From Hyphomicrobiaceae bacterium (GTDB lineage: Bacteria; Pseudomonadota; Alphaproteobacteria; Rhizobiales; Hyphomicrobiaceae), in the NCBI GenBank assembly GCA_041397645.1, contig JAWKWE010000009.1:1-22197 (forward strand): 22,197 nucleotides of DNA. The letters run 5' to 3'. Positions 1 to 7,331 of the stretch are shown one piece after another; positions within the stretch are counted from its first letter, which is position 1; each line of letters opens with the position of its first letter. Below the pieces are notes generated by a model. The model was given only the letters and a program-made list of their open reading frames with translations. It was not told where the DNA came from and ran no database searches. A program made the position numbers and the translations under genes.

Positions 1-656
1 GCATGCATTGCCGTGGCTTTTTCCCAGAAGGTTCTCTCCGCCCGCATGACACGGGGAAATGCAGTAGGCGTGACCAAGTCTGGAAGTACGTCTGAAATAT
101 CGCAGCGGATCGAATGTCGATCTGCCGGTTCACCCGTGGATCTGGCCCCGAATTCCAAAAGGACTGCAGGGCGCACATAACCTGTTCCACTGCGAACCGC
201 TTCATATTCGAGGTACAATTGATCCTCTTTCTCGACAAGGGCCGCAGCGAGGCCTTGTGCCCTGATCGCGTCCGCAAGGATTGTGTGAGGGGCTGTCCTC
301 ACCCATTCGGCGAGACGTTCGCGAACCGTATTAGTCCATTTCTTGGCCTGAGACCGGCTGGACGGGTAAGGATCGTCCAGGTTTTCGATCAGGTCCGGAA
401 TGATCTGCCTGATATCATAGGTCAGGTCGACGTCTTCCGAAAACCGGCTGATGGCTTTGTAGGCCTTGGAGAGCGACGTTCCGCCCTTGAAAACAAGATG
501 TTCACCAACGGGATGTGCAAAAAGCGTATTAAGCGCCCAAACGACCCAAATATCCTTCTCCAGAAGGTCAGCGGGCCGCCCCAACAGAGAGGCGGCCGAT
601 TCCAAAGCATCAATCTTGTCTCCGGTCGGGAGTTCAAAGTAGTCTGGCGGCATCAT
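1..656 (-). CDS. AbiEii-type nucleotidyltransferase toxin (3' end beyond window)
   Basis: This is the toxin half of a type IV AbiE toxin-antitoxin pair, a DNA polymerase beta-like nucleotidyltransferase. I translated the minus strand from the ATG at 656; the frame stays open for 218 codons to the window edge, so the C-terminus is missing. Family motifs are visible: KGGTSL at residues 57-62, RFSEDVDL at 71-78 with the paired acidic residues D75 and D77, and ERTFWEKATAMHA at the edge, about residues 205-218. The start codon overlaps the antitoxin stop codon as ATGA, typical of translationally coupled pairs. Known AbiEii proteins are about 300 residues, so roughly two thirds is visible. I see no frameshift. 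AbiEii proteins are bacteriostatic and some abort phage infection; either role here is inferred from the family. Confidence 0.9.
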   Translation of the reverse strand, partial: MMPPDYFELPTGDKIDALESAASLLGRPADLLEKDIWVVWALNTLFAHPVGEHLVFKGGTSLSKAYKAISRFSEDVDLTYDIRQIIPDLIENLDDPYPSSRSQAKKWTNTVRERLAEWVRTAPHTILADAIRAQGLAAALVEKEDQLYLEYEAVRSGTGYVRPAVLLEFGARSTGEPADRHSIRCDISDVLPDLVTPTAFPRVMRAERTFWEKATAMH

Positions 657-1258
657 AGTGAGCCAGTTGGCGCGGCAAGATTGCTGAGTTCCCTTGCCAT
701 CCAGGTTGGCGCGCTGGCGCGCAAACCGAACAGTTCGCGCTGCTCTTCCTCGGTCAATTGAGATCGGATCCGAGACAAGGCCTCACGTGCTCCAAACTTC
801 CCAAAATAGGCCAGCGCACGAAAGGCATGTCCGGCTTTGGTGTCAGGCGCACGAAGCTGCCAGTTCGGCACATGTTTGAGCTCAACCTCTTGCGCACCAA
901 GCTTCAGATGCCGGCTGGGACCGGATGTCCAGAAGATCTGGCGCGCAGGGTTTTGCGTTGACAAGCCAAGGATGTTGGCCGCCGATGCGCCGCTGATTGA
1001 GACACGTTCCCCGGTTGTCCTGGCAATGTTTTCCACCACGGCGTCGACAGAGGGCGCGCGTTCGCCAAATCGTGTCTTGACCGGCATTGCGAACAGGCCG
1101 CGCCTGACCCGCATGAGTTCACCGCGCTTTACAAGCCTCGAGAGCGCTTGGTCCACAGCAGCGCGTTCGCCCAGATGCAGCAACTCCCTTGCGGACAGGG
1201 TGGCCCCCTCCGGCAAAACCTTCGCATACGCCTTGATGGCCTGAATTGTGGTGTTCAT
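653..1258 (-). CDS. AbiEi-type antitoxin / transcriptional repressor (DUF6088-like)
   Basis: This is the antitoxin and autorepressor of the AbiE pair, 201 residues from the ATG at 1258. The N-terminal part, about residues 5-65, has a winged-helix pattern (ARELLHLGERAAVDQALSRL, then KRGELMRVRRGLFAMP). It is followed by the family's C-terminal domain containing SGASAANILGLSTQ and IFWTSGPSRHLKLG. The open frame extends 32 codons further upstream, but 1258 is preferred: it has a GCGGAG ribosome-binding site a few bases upstream and sits just after a promoter/operator, whereas the upstream extension would run through that operator. The stop codon overlaps the toxin start by 4 bp. In studied AbiEi proteins the N-terminal domain binds inverted repeats and represses the operon. 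Confidence is high for family and moderate for exact function. Confidence 0.85.
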   Translation of the reverse strand: MNTTIQAIKAYAKVLPEGATLSARELLHLGERAAVDQALSRLVKRGELMRVRRGLFAMPVKTRFGERAPSVDAVVENIARTTGERVSISGASAANILGLSTQNPARQIFWTSGPSRHLKLGAQEVELKHVPNWQLRAPDTKAGHAFRALAYFGKFGAREALSRIRSQLTEEEQRELFGLRASAPTWMARELSNLAAPTGSL

Positions 1259-1270
1259 GACATTCTCCGC

Positions 1271-1306
1271 TGTCAGAAACATAGATTGTTTTCTGACAAC
1301 ATGCAA
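1271..1306 (-). promoter_or_regulatory. abiE promoter with overlapping 9-bp palindromic operator
   Basis: A perfect inverted repeat, TGTCAGAAA at 1271-1279 and TTTCTGACA at 1290-1298 with a 10-bp spacer, lies 13 bp upstream of the antitoxin start. On the minus strand it sits between a -35-like TTGCAT (1306-1301) and a -10-like TATGTT (1283-1278) separated by 17 bp. A repressor bound here would block the promoter, as expected for AbiEi autoregulation. The pattern is directly visible; binding is inferred. Confidence 0.65.
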
Positions 1307-1383
1307 TGCAAATTTCGCAGAGATGTTGAACGATCCCGTCCCGGCAAGCGTCATTCAAAGAAAATTGTCGAAATGTAGAGACC

Positions 1384-1430
1384 TTCGGCTGAGCAGGCCG
1401 AATTGCATTCCAGCGTCATGCACGACGCTG
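1384..1430. repeat. Two tandem stem-loops
   Basis: Two short perfect inverted repeats follow one another: TTCGGC/GCCGAA (1384-1389 and 1397-1402, 7-base loop) and CAGCGTC/GACGCTG (1411-1417 and 1424-1430, 6-base loop). No T-run follows either stem on either strand, so they are not clear intrinsic terminators. They lie between the abiE promoter and a possible truncated minus-strand frame. Function unknown. Confidence 0.4.
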
Positions 1431-1448
1431 AGGCGAAAAGATGGACTG

Positions 1449-1644
1449 CTATTGCCGCATGCACACAATCTGTTGCACGACATGCGTCATACGCTCGGCA
1501 ACTCTATACCTGCCTTTTGCCCACAGCCTTCGCAAAAGCGTGACCGGCACCATTTCATCATACTTTGCTGATTGTAGATTTTCGACGAAGTCAGAAATCG
1601 TATCAATGTCTGGCGGACGCTCAGCGATACGTTGCAAGACCGAG
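1449..1644 (-). pseudogene. Possible gene remnant cut by the IS21 element
   Basis: On the minus strand an open frame runs out of the IS21 left repeat and stops at 1449. About 65 codons lie outside the IS. It contains segments such as ERPPDIDTISDFVENLQSAK and MVPVTLLRRLWAKG, which look more protein-like than the other frames here. If real, it is the C-terminal end of a gene whose 5' part was displaced when the IS inserted or when the left flank was rearranged. I do not recognise the family. It does not look like the missing N-terminus of the neighbouring Tn3 transposase, which is on the other strand. Low confidence. Confidence 0.25.
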
Positions 1645-1675
1645 TGTTGATTTCCACTGAGAAGTGACCCGGGAT
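1645..1675 (+). repeat. IS21 left terminal inverted repeat
   Basis: 31 bp starting TGTTGATTTCCACTGAGAAG and ending CCCGGGAT. It is the exact reverse complement of the right copy at 4112-4142. Confidence 0.95.
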
Positions 1676-1683
1676 ACTGGAAT

Positions 1684-1704
1684 TTTTCCATTGAGATTTG
1701 ACCC
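1684..1704 (+). repeat. IS21 inner terminal repeat, left
   Basis: A second transposase-site-like repeat containing GAGATTTGACCC. It matches the reverse complement of 4093-4112 (core GAGAGTTGACCC, 11 of 12) apart from a one-base gap further out. IS21 elements typically carry such multiple terminal sites. Confidence 0.7.
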
Positions 1705-1757
1705 ATGTTTTAACCGCCCCTCGCGTGATTTTGGCGAGGGACAACGGAGTGATAGAC

Positions 1758-3287
1758 ATGGCGTTATTGAGCGTTATCCGACGCTGGCATTTTCGAGATC
1801 ATTTATCGATCCGTGCGATTTCAGCACGCACCGGGTTATCCCGGAATACGGTTCGCAAATACCTGCGATCCGCTGCAGTTGAACCGAAGTTCAAGGTCCC
1901 GGAGCGGCCAAGCAAGCTCGACGCATATGCCGACAAGCTTTCAAGTTGGCTGAGGGTGGAAGCGAAGAAGTCCCGCAAGGACAAACGCACCGCCAAGCAG
2001 ATTCATGCCGATTTGGTTGCCCATGGTTATGAGGGCTCCTATGGTCGCGTTGCAGCCTTCATCCGCGAATGGAAAGCAGACAGGCGAAGAGAAGAGCAAA
2101 CAACCGGACGCGGGACATTCGTGCCGTTGGCATTTGAGCCTGGCGAGGCCTTCCAGTTCGACTGGTCCGAAGACTGGGCGATCATTGGCAATGAGCGCAC
2201 GAAGCTTCAGGTGTCACATACGAAGCTGAGCTACAGCCGTGCGTTTGTCGTGCGAGCCTATCTTTTGCAGACACACGAGATGCTGTTCGACGCTCACAAT
2301 CACGCGTTCCGCGTCTTTGGCGGCGTTCCCCGACGCGGGATCTTCGACAACATGAAGACAGCCATCGACAAGGTTGGACGCGGCAAGCAACGCGATATCA
2401 ATATCCGCTTCATGGCGATGGCCAGCCATTATCTATTCGAGCCCGAGTTCTGCAATCCTGCGTCGGGCTGGGAGAAAGGACAGGTGGAGAAGAACGTCCG
2501 AGATGCCCGTCACCAGCTCTTTCAACCAATACCGCGCTTTCCATCGCTAGAAGCCCTGAACGACTGGCTGGAGAGCCGTTGCAAGGAACTGTGGACACAA
2601 ACCCGTCATGGCAGCCTGCGCGGGACCATCGCCGATATCTGGACGGAGGAAGTGCCATTCCTCATGTCTCAGCAACGCCTGTTCGACGGTTTTGTCGAAT
2701 ACACCAAGCGTGTCTCTCCGACCTGCCTCATTCACTTCGAGCGCAACCGCTATAGCGTGCCGGCATCCTTCGCCAATCGTCCTGTCAGCATGCGGGTCTA
2801 TCCGGACAGGATCGTCGTTGTCGCGGAAGGCCAGGTCATCTGTGAACATCGCCGCGTGATTGACCGTTCTCACGATGGTCCCGGACATACGATTTATGAC
2901 TGGCGACACTATCTGGCGGTCGTGCAACGCAAGCCCGGTGCGCTTCGCAATGGTGCCCCGTTCATCGAACTTCCGGATGCCTTCAAGTCGCTACAGCAAT
3001 ACCTCCTCAAAAAGCCCGGCGGCGATAGAGAAATGGTCGATATCCTGGCTCTGGTCCTGCAACATGACGAACAGGCTGTGCTTTCCGCCGTGGAGATGGC
3101 GCTGACATCAGGCGTTCCAACCAAGACGCATGTGCTGAACCTGTTGCACAGGCTCGTCGATGGCAAGCCTATCACCCCGCCAACAATCAATGCACCGCAG
3201 GCCTTGGCGCTTACAAATGAGCCGAAGGCCAATGTCGAGCGCTACGATGCGCTGAGGAAGAATGCGGAGGTGCGCAATGCGTCATAA
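1758..3287 (+). CDS. istA: IS21-family transposase IstA
   Basis: This is the DDE transposase of the IS21 element, 509 residues from the ATG at 1758. That start has a GGAG ribosome-binding motif a few bases upstream and fits the family N-terminus; an upstream TTG would begin inside the inner terminal repeat. A helix-turn-helix lies at about residues 15-36 (LSIRAISARTGLSRNTVRKY). The catalytic core shows D135 in QFDWSEDW, D197 in GIFDNMKTA and a glutamate in GWEKGQVEKNV, probably E244. The C-terminal part contains a beta-rich segment (HFERNRYSVPA, then YPDRIVVVAEGQ) usual for IstA. Full length with no frameshift, so the element may still be mobile. Its end overlaps the istB start. Confidence 0.95.
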   Translation: MALLSVIRRWHFRDHLSIRAISARTGLSRNTVRKYLRSAAVEPKFKVPERPSKLDAYADKLSSWLRVEAKKSRKDKRTAKQIHADLVAHGYEGSYGRVAAFIREWKADRRREEQTTGRGTFVPLAFEPGEAFQFDWSEDWAIIGNERTKLQVSHTKLSYSRAFVVRAYLLQTHEMLFDAHNHAFRVFGGVPRRGIFDNMKTAIDKVGRGKQRDINIRFMAMASHYLFEPEFCNPASGWEKGQVEKNVRDARHQLFQPIPRFPSLEALNDWLESRCKELWTQTRHGSLRGTIADIWTEEVPFLMSQQRLFDGFVEYTKRVSPTCLIHFERNRYSVPASFANRPVSMRVYPDRIVVVAEGQVICEHRRVIDRSHDGPGHTIYDWRHYLAVVQRKPGALRNGAPFIELPDAFKSLQQYLLKKPGGDREMVDILALVLQHDEQAVLSAVEMALTSGVPTKTHVLNLLHRLVDGKPITPPTINAPQALALTNEPKANVERYDALRKNAEVRNAS

Positions 3288-4059
3288 TCCAGCCAGTGGA
3301 GCCATCGTGATCATGCTTCGTGGCCTCAAGATGCACGGCATGGCGCAAGCCGTCGGGGAATTGACCGAACAGGGATCGCCTGCCTTCGAGGCTTCCATTC
3401 CGATCCTGTCGCAACTCCTCAAGGCAGAAACAGCTGAACGGGAAGTGCGATCGACGGCTTATCAGCTAAAGGCTGCGCGCTTTCCGGCTTACCGGGATTT
3501 GAACGGCTTTGATTTTGCCAGCAGCGAGGTCAACGAGGCGCTCGTGAGGCAGCTTCATCGCTGCGACTTTATCGACGAAGCCAACAACGTCGTTCTGGTC
3601 GGCGGCCCCGGTACAGGCAAAACGCACATTGCCACGGCCCTCGGCGTGCAGGCCATCGAGCATCATCGCAAGCGAGTTCGTTTCTTCTCGACGGTTGAAC
3701 TCGTCAATGCGCTGGAGCAGGAGAAGAACCAGGGGCGGTCCGGCCAGATCGCCAACCGCCTGGTCCATTCCGACCTCGTCATCCTTGATGAGCTTGGATA
3801 TCTGCCGTTCAGCGCCTCGGGTGGCGCATTGCTGTTCCATCTTCTGAGCAAACTATACGAGCGCACCAGCGTCATCATCACCACCAACTTGAGCTTCTCG
3901 GAATGGGCGAGCGTATTCGGTGACGCAAAGATGACGACGGCGCTGCTCGACCGTCTCACGCATCACTGCCATATCCTGGAGACCGGGAACGACAGCTTCC
4001 GCTTCAAAAACTCGACCGCACAGCAGCCTCAAAAGAAGGAGAAAAAGCCAAATCCTTGA
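3277..4059 (+). CDS. istB: IS21-family helper ATPase IstB
   Basis: This is the AAA+ ATPase that works with IstA in target selection, 260 residues. The Walker A motif GGPGTGKT is at residues 109-116, and Walker B appears as LVILDELGYLPF, the DnaC-like signature of IstB. The start at 3277 is supported by a strong GGAGG 6 bases upstream and by its overlap with the istA stop codon (ATGCGTCATAA), the usual coupling in IS21. A few in-frame codons precede it but lack a ribosome-binding site. Full length; the basic C-terminus (KKEKKPNP) is ordinary for the family. Confidence 0.95.
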   Translation: MRHNPASGAIVIMLRGLKMHGMAQAVGELTEQGSPAFEASIPILSQLLKAETAEREVRSTAYQLKAARFPAYRDLNGFDFASSEVNEALVRQLHRCDFIDEANNVVLVGGPGTGKTHIATALGVQAIEHHRKRVRFFSTVELVNALEQEKNQGRSGQIANRLVHSDLVILDELGYLPFSASGGALLFHLLSKLYERTSVIITTNLSFSEWASVFGDAKMTTALLDRLTHHCHILETGNDSFRFKNSTAQQPQKKEKKPNP

Positions 4060-4092
4060 CCACGGCTAACCGCCGTTCCATACATCAAAGGC

Positions 4093-4112
4093 GGGTCAAC
4101 TCTCGGTGAAAA
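4093..4112 (-). repeat. IS21 inner terminal repeat, right
   Basis: Reverse-complement partner of 1684-1704, immediately internal to the right terminal repeat. See the left copy for the shared core. Confidence 0.65.
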
Positions 4113-4142
4113 TCCCGGGTCACTTCTCAGTGGAAATCAACA
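4112..4142 (-). repeat. IS21 right terminal inverted repeat
   Basis: 31 bp, the perfect inverse of 1645-1675, ending AAATCAACA. On the plus strand it is translated in frame (KIPGHFSVEIN) into the truncated Tn3 transposase, so the IS end supplies the first codons of a chimeric frame beginning at a GTG at 4106. Confidence 0.95.
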
Positions 4143-6625
4143 AGATCGGCCTCGGCGGTCGCGCGATAGCTCGCCGACGGGCGGAGAAGGAACTTATCGA
4201 GGGTATCCCGTCTGATCGGCTTGCATCACTGGACGGGCTGTTAGAGGTTGACCCATCGATCGGCCAGACGCGCTTTCATTGGCTGCGCTCGGCGCCAGAA
4301 GCGCCGGGGGCATCCAACCTGGTAGGACTGACTGAACGGATTGCGTTCCTGCGCACGCTGGGGATCGATCCGAAATTGCGGGTGCGCATGTCATCGGGAC
4401 GGTGGGACCAGATGATCCGTGAAGGCAACGCCACGCCAGCATGGCTGGCCAATGACTTCACCGCGAGTCGCCGGCACGCTTTGATTGTGGCACAAGTCAT
4501 CAAGCTCGGCCAAAAGCTCACCGACGATGCAGTGTCGATGTTCATCAAGCTGATGGGTAGGCTGTTCTCGAAAGCCAATAACCGCAAGAAGCAGCGGCAC
4601 ATGGACTGCAGGCCGGAAACCGCCAAAGCGCTGCGCATGTTTCTTGACACGATCACGGCTCTGCAGTCCGCGAATGACTATGGCCGGAACGCGTTGGAGG
4701 TCCTTGATCAGAAAGTTGGTTGGCATCGGATCCTCCGGATGAAACCTGAACTCGAGTCGATGGTCGAGGACAACGAGGCGTCGCCGTTGACCTTGGCGGG
4801 CGAGCAATATGCAACCGTAAGCAAATATGTGGGCGCATTCTTGCAGGCGTTCACGTTCCAATCGGCGCGGCGACACGATCCTCTTCTTGCGGCAATTTCT
4901 ATGCTGAAACGGCTCTATGCCGAGAAGCGGCGGACGCTTCCGGATCGCGTACCCGTCACCCACCTCAGTCAAACCGATCGAAAACTCATTTTCGGGGAAA
5001 AGCCCGATCGTCGCCTCTACGAGATCGCGACGCTCGCGGTGTTGCGAAACCGGCTGCGATCCGCAGACATATGGGTCGAGGGCAGCCGATCCTTCAGGCC
5101 GATCGACGAGCATCTCATGCCGCGGTCGACATTCACCAGAATGAAGGAAGAGGATCGCCTCGGATTGGGCGTCCATGGTGACGGCGCGCAGTGGCTTGCC
5201 GAAGTGCGTCAGATGCTCGACTTCAACCTGAAGCGGCTGGCGCACAGAGCACGGTCCGGAAAGCTCGAAGGAGTTCGCCTTGAAGCTGGTACCTTGACCG
5301 TCACGCCGACCGCCGGCGAGGTTCCCGCTGCAGCCGAGGAACTGAATGCCGAGATCAGCGATATGTATCCAATGGTCGAGGTGCCCGACCTGTTAAGGGA
5401 AGTGCATGAATGGACTGGCTTTGCGGATTGCTTCACACATGTTCGCACCGGCGACGTCCCAAGGAATGTCTCGGCCATGCTGGCTGGCGTACTAGCCGAT
5501 GCGACCAACCTCGGTCCGAGGCGGATGGCGAGTGCATCCAAAGGAATCAGCGCTCACCAGATCGGATGGATGCGCACGTTCCATGCGCGGTCGGAAACCT
5601 ACCGCGCGGCGCAGGCCTGCGTGACAGACGTACACACCCGCCATCCGCATTCTCGCCTTTGGGGCAACGGAACAACTGCATCATCCGATGGCCAATTCTT
5701 CCGCGCGAGCGACCGCGCCGCAAAGCGCGGCGACATCAATTTGCATTACGGCAGCGAACCCGGATCGAAATTCTACAGCCATCTGTCGGATCAGTACGGG
5801 TACTTCAGCATTCTGCCGATCAGTCCGACCGAGAGCGAGGCGGCCTATGTGCTCGATGGACTATTCGATCAGGACACGGTCCTCGATATCCAGGAGCACT
5901 TTACCGATACTGGCGGCGCAAGTGATCACGTCTTCGGGCTGTTCGCGCTGATCGGCAAGCGGTTCGCACCGCGACTGCGCAATCTCAAAGATCGGAAGTT
6001 CCATACGTTCGAGAAAGGTGCCGCATACCCGGCGCTGTCGAACCACATCGGCGCACCGATCAATGCAGCTCTGATTCTCGACCATTGGGATGATCTGCTC
6101 CATCTGGCGGCGTCAATCACGACGCGATCCGTAGTGCCGTCCACGATCCTGAAGAAGCTGTCCGCGTCTCCGAAGGAAAGCCAGCTCGCAAGGGCGCTAC
6201 GGGAACTTGGTCGCATCGAGCGATCGCTGTTCATGATCGAATGGTACTCGAGCCCGGCGCTACGGCGAAGGTGCCAAGCCGGCCTCAACAAGGGCGAAGC
6301 TGCGCATAAGCTGAAGCGCGCCGTTTTCTTCCACGAGCGCGGCGAAATCCGCGACCGATCGTTCGAAAGCCAGGCGTTCCGCGCCTCCGGCCTCAATCTC
6401 GTAGTCAGCGCGATCGTGCACTGGAACACGGTCTATATCGAACGGGCCGTCACCCACTTACGTAAGGCGCGTCACGACATTCCAGATCATCTCCTCAAGC
6501 ATGTATCGCCGCTCAGCTGGGAACACATCAATCTGACCGGCATCTACACCTGGGATGCAGAACACCAGATGCCTGAAGGCTTCCGGTCGCTCAGACTTCC
6601 GGCTCGGCTGCGCCGCGCCGCATGA
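4143..6625 (+). pseudogene. tnpA: Tn3-family transposase TnpA, N-terminally truncated
   Basis: About 827 residues of a transposase family normally near 970-1000 residues. Sequence begins at KIGLGGRAIARRRAEKEL, which in relatives lies around residue 150-170, so the N-terminal DNA-binding domain (DUF4158-like) is missing. The catalytic region is complete: the first aspartate in LADATNLGP, the second in HFTDTGGASDHVFG, and the glutamate in LNKGEAAHKLKRAVFFHERG. The C-terminal motif GLNLVVSAIVHWNTVYIERA is typical. The open frame continues from the IS21 right end (GTG at 4106), giving a potential chimeric product. Loss of the DNA-binding domain makes activity unlikely. The stop codon is 19 bp before the 38-bp terminal repeat, as in standard Tn3 architecture. 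Confidence 0.92.
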
Positions 6626-6644
6626 CGTTCATGCTCCGTCCGAC

Positions 6645-6682
6645 CTTAGCGTGTCGCTGGGAACAACTCTTGTTCCGTCCCC
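6645..6682 (+). repeat. Tn3-family 38-bp terminal inverted repeat
   Basis: Exactly 38 bp, with the inner end CTTAGCGTG and the outer end CCCC, the hallmark ends of Tn3/Tn21-family repeats. It follows the transposase stop codon by 19 bp. Cytochrome c' coding sequence begins at the next base, so this marks the insertion point. A 5-bp duplicate of 6683-6687 would be expected at the lost end. Confidence 0.88.
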
Positions 6683-7011
6683 ATGCAGGAACGATCCGTG
6701 CTCATTCCGGTGAAGCGCTGACATCCAAGTTTCCTCAAGGATCAGGCGGGATGCCGTCCGAAGCGAAGGAGGAGATCTGGAGCGAATGGGATGCGTTCCG
6801 CGCCTATGCTGAGCGGATGGGAATCCTGGCCGGCGGCTTGGCCGAAGCTGCCGACAACGGGCTGATGAAGGACATGGGCGGGCATGCCATGGAGCATGGC
6901 GATCACCTGGACCCGGCCATGCTCGCCGCCATGCCCGCCGACGGTGTGTTCATGATGATCGGCAAGACATGCTCGGCCTGCCATGAGAAGTTCCGCCAGA
7001 AGATGGAGTGA
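6683..7011 (+). pseudogene. Cytochrome c' 3' fragment, disrupted by the Tn3 element
   Basis: About 109 residues of a class II cytochrome c (cytochrome c'), a periplasmic four-helix heme protein. The fragment begins in frame right after the transposon end with AGTIRAHSGEALTSKFPQGS. It continues with the typical AKEEIWSEWDAFRAYAERMG helix and ends with the heme-binding CSACHEKFR (CxxCH) near the C-terminus, as in the family. The signal peptide and the first helix with the axial heme ligand are missing, so no functional export or heme environment is expected. The open frame reads back through the transposon repeat to about 6622, but that part is not cytochrome. The 5' portion is not found elsewhere in the window. 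Confidence 0.85.
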
Positions 7012-7331
7012 GAGCCGACAGGAATTGCTACGAACGCTATTTCCTCCGGCGGACGATTCTTTGATCAGGATTCCAGTCCATCAAACTTCCAAAGTCGCTG
7101 ATGGCAAATTGCACGTTCTGCTCAGTAAGATGACGGCGCCAGGCCATGGCAAATGGCTGCTTTCGGGTGGCTACTGACTGTCGCTGGATGACGGAAATGA
7201 GGGCGCATACCGGACTGGCGGCCCAGTTGGACTTCTCACCCCGTCAAATGAGTTCTTTCCTGTCTACACGCAATTGCCGTCGTTCACTCGACAGCCGCTA
7301 GACGCTGCAACGAGAACGCAATAAGCCTTGG
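7012..7331. other. Intergenic stretch without recognisable gene
   Basis: About 320 bp between the cytochrome c' remnant (plus strand) and the end of the NAD synthase-like gene (minus strand). Short frames exist, but none resembles a known protein. I see no convincing terminator for either convergent unit. It may be the original flank of the cytochrome c' gene. Confidence 0.4.

Larger units (their letters stand above)
1645..4142 (+). mobile_element. Complete IS21-family insertion sequence
   Basis: An intact-looking element of about 2.5 kb, bounded by perfect 31-bp inverted repeats that begin 5'-TG and end CA-3', and carrying istA and istB with overlapping ends. A second, inner repeat pair (1684-1704 and 4093-4112) gives the nested terminal structure typical of IS21. 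No perfect 4-8 bp target duplication is visible: the left flank ends AGACCGAG and the right flank starts AGATCGGC, a 5/8 match. The right flank is a truncated Tn3 transposase gene, while the left flank is unrelated. This suggests a rearrangement or adjacent deletion after insertion. Confidence 0.93.
4143..6682 (+). mobile_element. Truncated Tn3-family transposon (one end only)
   Basis: The retained part holds most of the transposase gene and one 38-bp terminal repeat at 6645-6682. The left part is gone: the IS21 element starts abruptly at 4143, and no inverse copy of the 38-bp end is visible to its left in the window. No resolvase or res site belonging to it is recognisable. The abiE pair on the far side of the IS could be former passenger cargo, since Tn3 elements often carry toxin-antitoxin genes, but that is inference. 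With one end and a broken transposase it should not move by itself. Confidence 0.85.

Noticed and set aside
114..761. 215-codon plus-strand open frame
   Set aside because: It is antisense to the AbiEii toxin and AbiEi antitoxin, whose motifs are unmistakable on the minus strand; this frame has no family resemblance.
1384..1430. Tandem hairpins as a transcription terminator
   Set aside because: Neither stem is followed by a T-run on either strand.
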